A DNA stretch of 64,000 bases from assembly GCF_000971295.1 (NCBI RefSeq), contig NZ_LANJ01000012.1:1-64000 (forward strand), in the 5' to 3' direction. The position numbers and the translations under genes are program-made. Origin of the DNA: Devosia epidermidihirudinis (lineage in GTDB: Bacteria > Pseudomonadota > Alphaproteobacteria > Rhizobiales > Devosiaceae). The notes beneath the pieces were generated by a model. That model was not told the DNA's origin and ran no database searches. It saw nothing but the letters and a program-made list of their open reading frames with translations. The first letter of the stretch is position 1, and every line of letters begins with the position of its first letter. Shown one piece after another: positions 7,616-17,814 of this stretch.

Positions 7616-9901
7616 ATGGCCAAAGCGCCAACGACCAAAACCAAATCAACGTCGGGCCCACGCCGCCCGCGCCAGCCAGCCGCTGGCACCCTGCCAACCC
7701 GCGAGCAACTGCTCGAAGCGCTCAAGAACACCGACGACATCAAGGGCAAGCGCGATCTTGCCAAGGTGTTCGGCATTCGCGGCGATATGCGTCGCCCGTT
7801 CAAGGCCATGCTGGCCGAGCTTGAAGGCGATGGCATCATCACGCGCACCCGCAAGGCGCTGCGCCGCACTGCCGCCCTGCCCGCCGTTACCGTGCTCGAT
7901 ATCCCCACCGATGCCGATCCGGACCATCTGCACGCCTTCCCGGCGCAGTGGAACGAGGAAGAAGGCGAACGCCCCCGCGTAACCGTACTGGCGGGTCCAA
8001 ATGTCCGCGTGGTGCCCGCGCCCGGCGATCGCATCCTGGCCCGCATTGATGCCGGCGACGATGACATTCCGGTCTACACCGCCAAGGCGATGAAGATTCT
8101 CGACAAGCCGCGTCGCGGCCAGATCGGCATTGTGCGCATGGACGATGAAGGCGCCCGCCTCATCCCCGTTGATCGCAAGCAGAAGGAAATGCGCATTCCG
8201 CTCGGTGACTTGCTCACCGCAGCCGATGGCGATCTTGTGGAGGTCGAAGTCAAGCTCTCCGGCCGCCTGATGATCCCGCGCGCCAAGGTCGTCGCGGTCA
8301 TCGGCAATCCCATGTCCGAAGGCGCGGTCTCTATGATCGCGATTCACAACCTCGAAATTCCCTATCGCTTCCCCGCCAGCGTCATTCGCGAGGCCGATCA
8401 GGCCACCGAGGCAACGCTCAAGGGCCGTGAAGACTGGCGCGATGTGCCGCTCATTACCATCGACCCGTTCGATGCCAAGGATCATGACGACGCCGTCTAT
8501 GCCGAAGCCGACAAGGACCCGGCCAATCCCGGTGGCCACGTCGTCATCGTCGCCATTGCGGACGTTGCAGCCTATGTCCGCCCCGGCACCCCGCTGGATC
8601 GCGAAGCCTACACGCGTGGCAACTCGGTCTATTTCCCTGATCGTGTCGTGCCTATGCTGCCCGAGCGTATTTCCAACGAGCTATGCTCGCTCAAAGAAGG
8701 CGTTCCGAGAGCCGCTCTGGCCGTTCGCATGGTGTTTGGCGCCGATGGCAAGAAGCGCAATCACAGCTTCCATCGCATCCTGATGCGCTCGGCCGCTAAA
8801 CTGAGCTACCAACAGGCTCAGGCGGCCATTGATGGCAATGCCGATGACCAGACGGGTCCACTGCTCGAACCCATTCTGCGCCCGCTCTACGCGGCCTATG
8901 ATGCCATGGCGTCGGCACGTGACAAGCGTGGTCCGCTCGACCTCGATCTGCCAGAGCGCAAGATCGTGCTCGACGAAAAGGGCATGGTCAAAGACATCCG
9001 CATTCCAGAGCGGCTCGATGCCCACCGGCTGATCGAAGAAATGATGATCGCCGCCAACGTCGCTGCCGCGGAAACGCTGGAGCAGAAGAAATCCAACCTG
9101 CTCTATCGCGTCCACGACGAGCCCAGCAGCGAAAAGCTGCAGGCCCTGCGCGATTTCCTTGGCTCGCTCGATATTTCCATCAAGAAGTCTGACAGCGTCC
9201 GCGCTTCCGACTTCAATGGCATTCTCGGCCAGGCCCGCAAGGCGGGCAATGTCGAACAGGTGTCCGAGATGGTCCTGCGCAGCCAGGCACAGGCCGAATA
9301 CTCAGCCGAGAACTACGGCCACTTCGGCCTCAATCTCGACCGCTATGCCCACTTCACCTCGCCCATTCGCCGCTATTCGGATCTGATCGTTCACCGCGCG
9401 CTGATCCGCGCACTCGATCTGGGTGATGATGGCCTGTCCGAAAACGAAACCCTCAAGCTGGCAGGCATCGCGCAGCACCTCTCCTCCACTGAGCGCCGTG
9501 CCATGTCGGCCGAACGCGAAACCGCCGACCGCCTGCTGGCCCAGTTCCTGGCCACCAAGATTGGCGCCCGATTCGAAGGTCGCATTTCCGGCGTCACCCG
9601 CTCCGGCCTGTTCGTGCGTTTGCTCGAAACCGGCGCTGACGGTTTCATTCCCGCCTCGACGCTCGGTCAGGATTATTATCGCTATGTCGAAGAGCGGCAG
9701 GCGATGATCGGTGATCGCACCGGCGAGAAATTTGCTCTCGGCGATCGCGTAACCGTTCGGCTACTGGAGGCCGCCCCAGTCGCAGGCGCACTGCGCTTTG
9801 AGCTGCTGTCGGAGGGCGTCCGCGTCAATCCGTCATCTTCAAGAAAGGGCCAAAAGCGCCCACCTAGGTCGTACGGTCCCAAGGGACGTAGGAAGAGGTA
9901 A
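7616..9901 (+). CDS. rnr: ribonuclease R
   Basis: Processive 3'-to-5' exoribonuclease that degrades structured RNA. 761 residues: N-terminal helix-turn-helix-like region (EQLLEALKNTDDIKGKRDLAKVFG) and cold-shock domains, central RNB domain with the metal-binding DPFDAKDHDDAVY signature and HFTSPIRRYSDLIVHR, then an S1 RNA-binding domain (GARFEGRISGVTRSGLFVRL) and a basic tail. ATG 7616 (MAKAPTTK) is chosen. An in-frame GTG at 7475 would add 47 residues unlike the family. The next gene starts 4 nt after the stop, so the two are co-transcribed. Confidence 0.96.
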   Translation: MAKAPTTKTKSTSGPRRPRQPAAGTLPTREQLLEALKNTDDIKGKRDLAKVFGIRGDMRRPFKAMLAELEGDGIITRTRKALRRTAALPAVTVLDIPTDADPDHLHAFPAQWNEEEGERPRVTVLAGPNVRVVPAPGDRILARIDAGDDDIPVYTAKAMKILDKPRRGQIGIVRMDDEGARLIPVDRKQKEMRIPLGDLLTAADGDLVEVEVKLSGRLMIPRAKVVAVIGNPMSEGAVSMIAIHNLEIPYRFPASVIREADQATEATLKGREDWRDVPLITIDPFDAKDHDDAVYAEADKDPANPGGHVVIVAIADVAAYVRPGTPLDREAYTRGNSVYFPDRVVPMLPERISNELCSLKEGVPRAALAVRMVFGADGKKRNHSFHRILMRSAAKLSYQQAQAAIDGNADDQTGPLLEPILRPLYAAYDAMASARDKRGPLDLDLPERKIVLDEKGMVKDIRIPERLDAHRLIEEMMIAANVAAAETLEQKKSNLLYRVHDEPSSEKLQALRDFLGSLDISIKKSDSVRASDFNGILGQARKAGNVEQVSEMVLRSQAQAEYSAENYGHFGLNLDRYAHFTSPIRRYSDLIVHRALIRALDLGDDGLSENETLKLAGIAQHLSSTERRAMSAERETADRLLAQFLATKIGARFEGRISGVTRSGLFVRLLETGADGFIPASTLGQDYYRYVEERQAMIGDRTGEKFALGDRVTVRLLEAAPVAGALRFELLSEGVRVNPSSSRKGQKRPPRSYGPKGRRKR

Positions 9902-9905
9902 TCGG

Positions 9906-10301
9906 ATGGCTAGCGAAGTCAAAACCCTCGAAGAACGCAGTGTTTGGCAGGCAATGTGGCGTGGCACGCTGTGCAAGTGCCCGCATTGCGGTCAGGGCAA
10001 GATGTTCCGCGCCTATCTCAAGGTTGCTGAAAACTGCGACGTCTGCGGCGAGCAGCTCAATCTGCACCGCGCCGATGACTTCCCGCCATACATCGCCATC
10101 ATGATCGTCGGCCACATCCTGGTCGCGATCATGCTGCACATGGACATGGTCTACCACGTCAATCCACTGACCTACCTGTACACCATGGTCCCATTGTCGA
10201 TCATAATGCCTCTCGCCATGCTCCCCTCCATCAAGGGTGCGATCGTTGGCCTGCAGTGGGCCAACCGCATGTATGGCTTCGGAACTGGTCAGATTGACTA
10301 A
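9906..10301 (+). CDS. DUF983 membrane protein
   Basis: A 131-residue protein with an N-terminal zinc-ribbon-like segment (CKCPHCGQGKMF...CDVCGEQL, two CxxC pairs) followed by two transmembrane helices (PYIAIMIVGHILVAIML and YTMVPLSIIMPLAMLPSI). It belongs to DUF983, conserved in alphaproteobacteria beside rnr and rpmG; its function is unknown. ATG 9906 lies 4 nt after the rnr stop codon, so it is translated from the same message. Confidence 0.9.
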   Translation: MASEVKTLEERSVWQAMWRGTLCKCPHCGQGKMFRAYLKVAENCDVCGEQLNLHRADDFPPYIAIMIVGHILVAIMLHMDMVYHVNPLTYLYTMVPLSIIMPLAMLPSIKGAIVGLQWANRMYGFGTGQID

Positions 10302-10307
10302 GCCGAC

Positions 10308-10335
10308 TTGACAATCTGCGGCAAATCCGTAGGTT
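10308..10335 (+). promoter_or_regulatory. probable sigma-70-type promoter for rpmG
   Basis: TTGACA at 10308-10313, then 16 nt, then TAGGTT at 10330-10335, about 60 nt before the rpmG start. The -35 box is perfect; the -10 box is weak, as is common in alphaproteobacteria. A GC hairpin (GCGCCGCGATTTCGTGGCGC) at about 10349-10368 lies in the leader. Confidence 0.5.
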
Positions 10336-10395
10336 GCGCCCAAATTCAAAGCGCCGCGATTTCGTGGCGCCTTATTGTTTGTCGAGGATACTCCA

Positions 10396-10563
10396 ATGGC
10401 CAAAGCCGCTTCCGTCAAGATCAAGCTCGTGTCGACGGCTGATACTGGCTTCTACTACGTCACCAAGAAGAACGCCCGCACCCAGACCGAGAAGCTCTCG
10501 TACAACAAGTACGATCCGGTTGTGCGCAAGCACGTTGAATTCAAGGAAGCCAAGATCAAGTAA
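10396..10563 (+). CDS. rpmG: 50S ribosomal protein L33
   Basis: A 55-residue ribosomal protein of the large subunit. It starts [14 protein letters not shown] and ends with the conserved [19 protein letters not shown] region. This is the cysteine-free (zinc-independent) L33 form. It has its own promoter upstream and an intrinsic terminator 30 nt downstream. Confidence 0.97.
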   Translation: MAKAASVKIKLVSTADTGFYYVTKKNARTQTEKLSYNKYDPVVRKHVEFKEAKIK

Positions 10564-10589
10564 TCTGGCGCCGTTTTCGACGGATAGAC

Positions 10590-10620
10590 AAAAGCCCCGG
10601 ATTTTTCCGGGGCTTTTTTG
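10590..10620 (+). terminator. rho-independent terminator of rpmG
   Basis: AGCCCCGG and CCGGGGCT arms with a short AT loop, followed by a T run on the plus strand. Confidence 0.92.
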
Positions 10621-10970
10621 TCGCCGTTTGTCAGGCTTTTCGCGCGCAGGTGCTAACAGTCTGCTAGCGCATACGCCGGGTCTGTCACAATGCGCGAACG
10701 GTAAAAGTGGCTGATCCGGAGTGGCATGTCGAAGAGGCCACTCTGTCCACATCCGGACCAGCCGCCCTACGGATCCCAGGAGTTGCGGCGGACCCAGGAT
10801 AGCGCAGGGAGCGATCAGCAGCGTCACCCAAGGGCGTGCCTGCTGTCTGGCTGGACCCTACGCCCGCCGCGCCAAAACACAAGGAAATCCGGGCCTCACA
10901 GCCAGATAACCTTTTGTTAATTATAACAGATAACCCTAACGCATCCAATTGCAGCAATTGCTGCCGGGGG
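10621..10970. other. 350-bp gap with several hairpins, no gene seen
   Basis: It lies between the convergent ends of rpmG and pleD. There is no convincing ORF. Inverted repeats are dense: GAGTGGC...GGCCACTC at about 10718-10742, and GCCGCC...GGCGG just after. An AT-rich patch (TTTTGTTAATTATAAC) lies at about 10912-10927. It could hold a small RNA or the end of the pleD transcript, but no T-tailed terminator was found. Confidence 0.4.
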
Positions 10971-12341
<1,371 letters not shown>

Positions 12342-12432
12342 TACAGCCTCGAAAACCTGTTCGCTGGCCGACAGCAACTACCGTCGGCATGGAGCGTGCC
12401 GACCAGTCTTGCCAAAGTAAGGCAGTCAGTGA

Positions 12433-12804
12433 TCAGGCAGGACCAATGTAGCGTGCAATAGTTTCCAGAAAGTGAGGCACAGAAATGGGCTTACTGATGT
12501 AACCCTCGCACCCGCCTTGCAGAATCCGTTCTTCATCGCCCTTCATGGCAAAAGCAGTAACGGCGATGACCGGGATGTGCGCCAGCTCATCATCATCTTT
12601 GAGCCACTTGGTCACGACCAGCCCGGAAACTTCCGGAAGCTGGATATCCATCAGGATCAAATCAGGATGATGCGCACGCGCAAGATCAAGCGCCTCCATC
12701 CCACTGCGGGTCTGGATGACGGCATATCCGCGCGATTCGAGCAGATCGTTGAAGAGCTTCATATTGAGCTCATTGTCTTCGACGATCATCACAGTCTTTG
12801 GCAT
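12433..12804 (-). CDS. divK: single-domain response regulator DivK
   Basis: A 123-residue receiver domain that relays phosphate signals controlling CtrA activity and cell polarity. Acidic pocket E9/D10, phospho-acceptor D53 (LILMD53IQLPE), T83-region VTAFAM and the conserved lysine in YISKPIS are all present. No output domain. The same-strand pleD follows after 91 nt. The divergent DUF3572 gene starts about 60 nt upstream. Confidence 0.95.
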   Translation of the reverse strand: MPKTVMIVEDNELNMKLFNDLLESRGYAVIQTRSGMEALDLARAHHPDLILMDIQLPEVSGLVVTKWLKDDDELAHIPVIAVTAFAMKGDEERILQGGCEGYISKPISVPHFLETIARYIGPA

Positions 12805-12867
12805 TTATCTATCCTTGCGCCACTAGGACGCTGGCGGCACTTCGCATTGCCGCACGCTTCAGCTACC

Positions 12868-13182
12868 ATGCAAACTCTTACAAAACACCAAATGAGGCCG
12901 GCTTTGCTGCGTTCTGAGAAAGTCGAACCTTCCGTCACAACTCTGGCCGATTCCTGCCTGGGCTACCTTGCGGAAAACCCAGACGAGCTGTTGGCTTTCA
13001 TGCAATTTGCTGGCCTCGATCCTGATGCACTCCGCCGCTCCGTTGGCGCACCGGCATTCCAGCGCGGCCTTATCGATTACTTTGCATCAAACGAACCGAT
13101 TCTGCTCGCCCTCTGCGCCAACACGGGCACATCCCCGGAAGAGTTCATGCGGGTATGGTATCGCCTCAACCCAGCCGGGTGA
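12868..13182 (+). CDS. DUF3572 family protein
   Basis: About 104 residues (96 if ATG 12892 is used; neither start has a clear ribosome site). The core (SCLGYLAENPDELLAFMQFAG...FMRVWYRLNP) is the DUF3572 pattern, conserved in Hyphomicrobiales beside divK; its role is unknown. It ends 3 nt before dinB, so the two are almost certainly translated from one message. Confidence 0.8.
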   Translation: MQTLTKHQMRPALLRSEKVEPSVTTLADSCLGYLAENPDELLAFMQFAGLDPDALRRSVGAPAFQRGLIDYFASNEPILLALCANTGTSPEEFMRVWYRLNPAG

Positions 13183-13185
13183 GCG

Positions 13186-14508
13186 ATGGCGAAAAACTGG
13201 CTCTGTCGCGATTGCCTGCATCATGGGACGGCGTCCGAACCACGTCGCTGCCCTACATGTGGTTCACCGCGCTTACAATTTCATGACGAACTGTTCGACC
13301 TCTCAATCGCCCACGTCGATTGCGACGCCTTTTATGCGTCAGTCGAAAAGCGCGATGATCCTTCCCTCCGCGATAAGCCGCTGATTATCGGCGGCGGCGT
13401 CCGTGGCGTCGTTTCCACTTGCTGCTACATCGCTCGCCAATATGGCGTCCGCTCAGCCATGCCCATGTTCAAGGCTCGCCAGCTTTGCCCCGATGCAGTG
13501 ATCATTAAGCCGAACATGGCAAAATACGTGGCGGTCAGCCGTCAGATCCGCGCGCACATGGATGCCCTGACGCCGCTGGTGGAGCCACTCTCACTTGACG
13601 AAGCTTTCCTCGACCTGTCCGGCACCCAGGCGCTGCACAAGGCCCCACCAGCAGTGGTGCTCGCCCGCTTTGCTCGCGCTGTCGAGACAGAGATCGGCGT
13701 GACTATCTCCGTCGGCCTGAGTCACAACAAGTTCCTCGCCAAGATTGCCTCAGACCTGGACAAGCCTCGCGGCTTTGCAGTGATCGGCGCTGCGGAGACC
13801 ATAGCGTTCCTGGCACCCAAACCCATCAGCCTCATCTTTGGCGTCGGCAAGGTACTCGCCGAAACGCTTCGGAAAGACGGCCTCACCACTATCGGCCAGC
13901 TACAGGAGGAGCCGCCCGAGAACCTGATGCGGCGATACGGAGAAACCGGCGCGCGTCTCTCTCGTCTATCGCGCGGCATCGACAGCCGCCGCATCTCCAA
14001 CGATAGCGAGATGAAAACCGCCTCATCAGAAACTACATTTAACAATGATATCAGTAGCCTGGACGAACTTTCAACAGAACTACTAAAGGTTTCGGAGCGC
14101 CTTTCCGAACGCCTCAAGGCCAAGAATATCGTCGGCGACACGGTCACCCTAAAGTTGAAGTCTGCCGGTTTCCGCTTGCGTACTCGCGCCCGGCACTTAA
14201 TGATCCCGTCGCAGCTCGCAAATGTGATTTATGAGACCGGGTTGTCGCTGCTCGAAAGAGAGATCGACGGCACTGCTTTCCGACTGATCGGAATCGGTGT
14301 TTCCGGTATTGATACCGCTGACGGCAACGATCCTGCGGATTTGCTGGAGCCCAATGTGGCCCGCAAGGCTGCTGCCGAGCGCGCGATGGACCGCGTCCGA
14401 AACCGTTTCGGGCGAGAGGCTGTTGTGCGAGGCAAACTCTACAAACAGCGACCGGACCCTGCGCCGGTTGAGACCGAAGACGACAAAAACGAAGGCAAGA
14501 CCAGATGA
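13186..14508 (+). CDS. dinB: DNA polymerase IV with N-terminal zinc ribbon
   Basis: Y-family translesion polymerase. 440 residues: an unusual N-terminal CRDC...CPTCGSPR zinc-ribbon segment (residues 7-28), then the palm with [15 protein letters not shown] (metal Asp and steric gate), [22 protein letters not shown] (catalytic acidic pair), thumb and little-finger domains. The zinc extension is absent from E. coli DinB but occurs in rhizobial homologues. No obvious beta-clamp QxxLF motif was seen near the C-terminus. It overlaps ridA by 4 nt (ATGA). Confidence 0.93.
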   Translation: MAKNWLCRDCLHHGTASEPRRCPTCGSPRLQFHDELFDLSIAHVDCDAFYASVEKRDDPSLRDKPLIIGGGVRGVVSTCCYIARQYGVRSAMPMFKARQLCPDAVIIKPNMAKYVAVSRQIRAHMDALTPLVEPLSLDEAFLDLSGTQALHKAPPAVVLARFARAVETEIGVTISVGLSHNKFLAKIASDLDKPRGFAVIGAAETIAFLAPKPISLIFGVGKVLAETLRKDGLTTIGQLQEEPPENLMRRYGETGARLSRLSRGIDSRRISNDSEMKTASSETTFNNDISSLDELSTELLKVSERLSERLKAKNIVGDTVTLKLKSAGFRLRTRARHLMIPSQLANVIYETGLSLLEREIDGTAFRLIGIGVSGIDTADGNDPADLLEPNVARKAAAERAMDRVRNRFGREAVVRGKLYKQRPDPAPVETEDDKNEGKTR

Positions 14509-14963
14509 CCAGCCCAATCGAAAAGCTCCGCGAACTCGGCTATGAATTGCCAGCCTCGACGGCACCAGTAGCCTCCTATGTTCCCGTCACCCGCAGCGGC
14601 AATCTCGTTTTTGTCTCGGGTCAGATCTCGATTGCCTCCGGAACCGTTATCACCGGCCGTCTCGGCGACAACATGAACGTGGTTCAGGGCGGCAATGCTG
14701 CCGAAGTCGCCATCGTCAACGTCCTCTCCCAGATCGTCCACCTCGCAGGCGTCCCGCTGGAAGACATCAAGCGCGTCCTCAAGATCACTGTCCTGGTCGC
14801 CTCGACACCTGACTTCTTTGAGCAGCATCTGGTGGCCAATGGCGCATCCAACCTGCTGATCGGCGTTCTCGGCGACAAGGGCAAGCATGCCCGCGCTGCG
14901 TTCGGCGTCGCTGCCCTGCCCCTCGGCGCAGCGGTAGAAATCGAAGCCATCATCGAAGTCTGA
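14505..14963 (+). CDS. RidA family protein
   Basis: A 152-residue member of the RidA/YjgF/L-PSP fold. RidA enzymes hydrolyse reactive enamine/imine intermediates from amino-acid metabolism. The conserved C-terminal block [20 protein letters not shown] keeps the substrate-binding arginine. The ATG overlaps the dinB stop codon by 4 nt, indicating translational coupling. The subfamily (long form with an N-terminal [11 protein letters not shown]) is common in alphaproteobacteria; the precise substrate is not known. Confidence 0.88.
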   Translation: MTSPIEKLRELGYELPASTAPVASYVPVTRSGNLVFVSGQISIASGTVITGRLGDNMNVVQGGNAAEVAIVNVLSQIVHLAGVPLEDIKRVLKITVLVASTPDFFEQHLVANGASNLLIGVLGDKGKHARAAFGVAALPLGAAVEIEAIIEV

Positions 14964-15023
14964 GCGTAACGCGAACGTCACATTCTGGTGCCAATGAGGC
15001 CCTCCAACTAGTACGAGGCCAGC

Positions 15024-15776
15024 ATGACCGACGCTCTCTTTCCCGATCCGATCGCCCATCGCGGCCTGCATAACCGCGCCGAAGGCATCATCGAAAATAG
15101 CGCCAGCGCCTTTGAGGCCGCCATTGCCGGCGGCTTCGCAATCGAATGTGACGTTCAGCTCACCAGCGACGGCGTCGCTGTCATTTTCCACGACGACGAC
15201 CTCTCCCGCCTGACGGGCAAGGTTGGCGCCGTGGCGGACACGCTCGCAGCAGACCTGACCACGACGCCACTTCTGGATAGCGCCAGCGGGGATTGCCCAC
15301 AGCGCTTTACCGACTTCCTCAAGCAGATTGCCGGACGCGCCCTGCTCCAGATCGAGCTCAAGCACCAGCGCGACACTGCCGGTACGCAATTGCTGGCCCG
15401 CGCCGTTGCTGAGGCCCTCAAGTCCTATGAAGGCCCAGTGACCATCGAGTCGTTCGATCCGAACCTGCTGACGGCTATCCGCCAGTTCGGTTTCGCCGGG
15501 CCACGCGGCATCATCACCTACGACTACGAAGACGCCAACGAGGATTCACATCTCACGGCCGAACAGCGTTTCACCCTCCGCCACTTGCTGCATTGGCATG
15601 AGACCCAGTTCGATTTCATTTCCTGTGACAAGAACGCCCTCAACTTGCCCGCCATCAGCTTCTGGCGCGTCCTCGGCAAGCCTGTGACGGCCTGGACCAT
15701 CCGTTCGACAGAGGAAGCCGCCAAGGCACGTGACCATGTCGACCAGATCGTCTTTGAAGGTTTTGACCCTGCATAG
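15024..15776 (+). CDS. glycerophosphodiester phosphodiesterase
   Basis: A 250-residue TIM-barrel enzyme that hydrolyses glycerophosphodiesters to glycerol-3-phosphate plus an alcohol. GDPD signatures: AHRGLHN near the start, ENSASAFEAAI, ECDVQLTSDGVAVIFHDDDLSRLTG with the metal-binding Glu/Asp and catalytic His, and IELKHQ. There is no signal peptide, so it is probably cytoplasmic. It lies 60 nt after ridA. Its last 41 nt overlap the next gene in another frame. Confidence 0.9.
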   Translation: MTDALFPDPIAHRGLHNRAEGIIENSASAFEAAIAGGFAIECDVQLTSDGVAVIFHDDDLSRLTGKVGAVADTLAADLTTTPLLDSASGDCPQRFTDFLKQIAGRALLQIELKHQRDTAGTQLLARAVAEALKSYEGPVTIESFDPNLLTAIRQFGFAGPRGIITYDYEDANEDSHLTAEQRFTLRHLLHWHETQFDFISCDKNALNLPAISFWRVLGKPVTAWTIRSTEEAAKARDHVDQIVFEGFDPA

Positions 15777-16563
15777 GTGCTGTCTGCTCGCGGGCATCCT
15801 GATGCTCGCGAGCCCCGCCACCCTAGCGGCAACGATCATCCTGCCACCTGCTGGTGGGCAGTACGATTCCCAGCTCGGCGGCGCCTACCCGCCACCCGAT
15901 GGCGTCACCGTGTTGAGCCGCGATCGCACCGAGCCACCTGTGCCCGACCTCTACAACATCTGCTACATCAACGCCTTTCAAACCCAGCCGCACGAGCAGT
16001 ATCTATGGACGGCTTTACCGACCAGCGTGCTCCTGACCCGTCCCGACGGTTCATTTGTTGAGGACCCGAACTGGCCCGGTGAAATTATCCTCGACACCAG
16101 CACGTTTGAAAAACGCGCTGCGCTGTTTCTGGTCACCGCACGCTGGATCGCCCAATGCGCCCGTGACGGCTTCCAGGCCATTGAGGCAGACAATCTAGAC
16201 ACGTATTCGCGCTCGAACGGCGCGCTGACGGTGGCGGACAACCTTGCCTATGCCAGCGCCCTCGCCGCCCATGCCCACAGCCTCGGACTGGCTTTCGCAC
16301 AGAAAAATGGCGCTGACCTGGGGCCGCAGGGCAAGTCAGCAGGCTTCGATTTCGCCATCGTTGAGAGTTGCCAGATGTACGCCGAATGCGACGCCTACAC
16401 GGACGTCTACGGCCGCAATGTCATAGAAATCGAGTACACCGACACGGACCCTCGATTTTTCGAGACAGCCTGCGCTGCCCGTGGCGAGAAAATCTCCGTC
16501 ATCCGCCGCGACCGCAACCTTACAATGTCAGGCGATCCGTCCTATTTCTATCGGACCTGTTGA
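15736..16563 (+). CDS. exported GH114-like (spherulin-4 type) protein
   Basis: A 275-residue predicted secreted protein with a signal peptide (LLAGILMLASPATLA). The body matches the glycoside hydrolase family 114 / endo-alpha-1,4-polygalactosaminidase-like TIM-barrel pattern: CYINAF, WPGEIILD, IAQCARDGFQAIEADNLDTY, LGLAFAQKNG, DFAIVESCQMYAECDAY and VIEIEYTD. Several cysteines suggest disulfides. The substrate is unknown; a galactosaminoglycan-type exopolymer is the family precedent. ATG 15736 lies inside the 3' end of the upstream gene; an internal TTG start (15763) is possible. Confidence 0.75.
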   Translation: MSTRSSLKVLTLHRCCLLAGILMLASPATLAATIILPPAGGQYDSQLGGAYPPPDGVTVLSRDRTEPPVPDLYNICYINAFQTQPHEQYLWTALPTSVLLTRPDGSFVEDPNWPGEIILDTSTFEKRAALFLVTARWIAQCARDGFQAIEADNLDTYSRSNGALTVADNLAYASALAAHAHSLGLAFAQKNGADLGPQGKSAGFDFAIVESCQMYAECDAYTDVYGRNVIEIEYTDTDPRFFETACAARGEKISVIRRDRNLTMSGDPSYFYRTC

Positions 16564-16581
16564 CACTCGCCGGACATTCTC

Positions 16582-17760
16582 TTGGCACCCCAGCCCACAT
16601 TTCGCGCGACCATCCATCCTTCGACCGCCAGCATTCCAGCGGAGGTATGGAACAACCTTGCTCCATCACATGATGGAAAGCCGGATAACCCATTCCTGGA
16701 TCACGCCTTTTTCCTCGCGCTTGAGCAATCCGGTTGCGCCAATGGCCGGACGGGATGGCAGCCTCAGCACATCCTGCTGAGCGATGAGAATGATACTCCG
16801 GTCGGCCTGATGCCGCTGTTTCTCAAGTCCCACTCCATGGGTGAGTACGTCTTCGATCACGGCTGGGCGAATGCGTTTCAGGAGGCCGGCGGCAGCTATT
16901 ACCCCAAGCTGCAATGCTCGGTCCCCTTCACGCCTGTAACCGCGCCCAAGCTGCTGGTTCCCTCCGGCGATGCCGAGGTAACAGTCGCCCTGCTCTCTGC
17001 CGCTCAGCAGCTCGCAGGGCAGCGCCACGCATCGTCCGTCCACGCCACCTTCGTACCAGCAGATCAAGCTGACGAGATCACGGCTGACGGTTGGCTGCAC
17101 CGCGTCGATACCCAGTTCCACTGGCATAACGAGGGCTTTGCGACCTTCGACGATTTCCTCGAGACCCTATCCTCCCGCAAGCGCAAGACCATCCGCCGGG
17201 AGCGTCGCGACGCATTGGCCGATGGCATCACGGTCAAATGGCTAACCGGCAGCGACCTGCAGGAGCATCACTGGGACGCGTTCTACGATTTCTACGAGGA
17301 CACCGGCGCCCGCAAATGGGGCACGCCCTATCTCAATCGCGAGTTCTTCTCGCGCCTCAACGAAACCATGGCAGATCGCATCGTGCTGATGCTGGCCTAT
17401 GACGGAGCGGAGCCCATCGCGGGTGCCATCAATTTCGTCGGTAACGACCGCATCTATGGCCGCAATTGGGGCTGCACCCGCGACGTGCCGTTCCTGCATT
17501 TCGAGCTGTGCTATTATCAGGCCATCGACTACGCCATCGCCCACAAGCTGGCCGTGGTCGAAGCAGGCGCGCAGGGCGAACACAAACTCGCCCGCGGCTA
17601 TGCCCCCGCAACCACCCATTCCGTCCACTGGATAGCCCATCCTGGTCTGCGCAAGGCGGTTTCAGACTTCCTCAACCGTGAACGCAACGCCGTGGCCCAT
17701 GAACAGGCGCTGCTCGACCAGTTCACACCATTCCGCAAGGGTGAGCGCACCGACCGCTAG
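16582..17760 (+). CDS. GNAT/FemAB-like acyltransferase (DUF482)
   Basis: A 392-residue soluble protein of the DUF482 (COG3146) predicted N-acyltransferase family. It keeps the family landmarks NPFLDHAFFLALEQSG, DHGWANAFQEAGGSYYPKLQCSVPFTPV, SSRKRKTIRRERR, GRNWGC and AGAQGEHKLARGY. The substrate is not known. No ATG is available near the 5' end; the best start is TTG 16582, 18 nt after the previous stop codon, so it is probably coupled to the GH114-like gene. Confidence 0.85.
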   Translation: MAPQPTFRATIHPSTASIPAEVWNNLAPSHDGKPDNPFLDHAFFLALEQSGCANGRTGWQPQHILLSDENDTPVGLMPLFLKSHSMGEYVFDHGWANAFQEAGGSYYPKLQCSVPFTPVTAPKLLVPSGDAEVTVALLSAAQQLAGQRHASSVHATFVPADQADEITADGWLHRVDTQFHWHNEGFATFDDFLETLSSRKRKTIRRERRDALADGITVKWLTGSDLQEHHWDAFYDFYEDTGARKWGTPYLNREFFSRLNETMADRIVLMLAYDGAEPIAGAINFVGNDRIYGRNWGCTRDVPFLHFELCYYQAIDYAIAHKLAVVEAGAQGEHKLARGYAPATTHSVHWIAHPGLRKAVSDFLNRERNAVAHEQALLDQFTPFRKGERTDR

Positions 17761-17814
17761 CCGTGTCACTATCGCCACTTTCCCCAAGCCCATAACGGCC
17801 TTATGTAGGAACCC

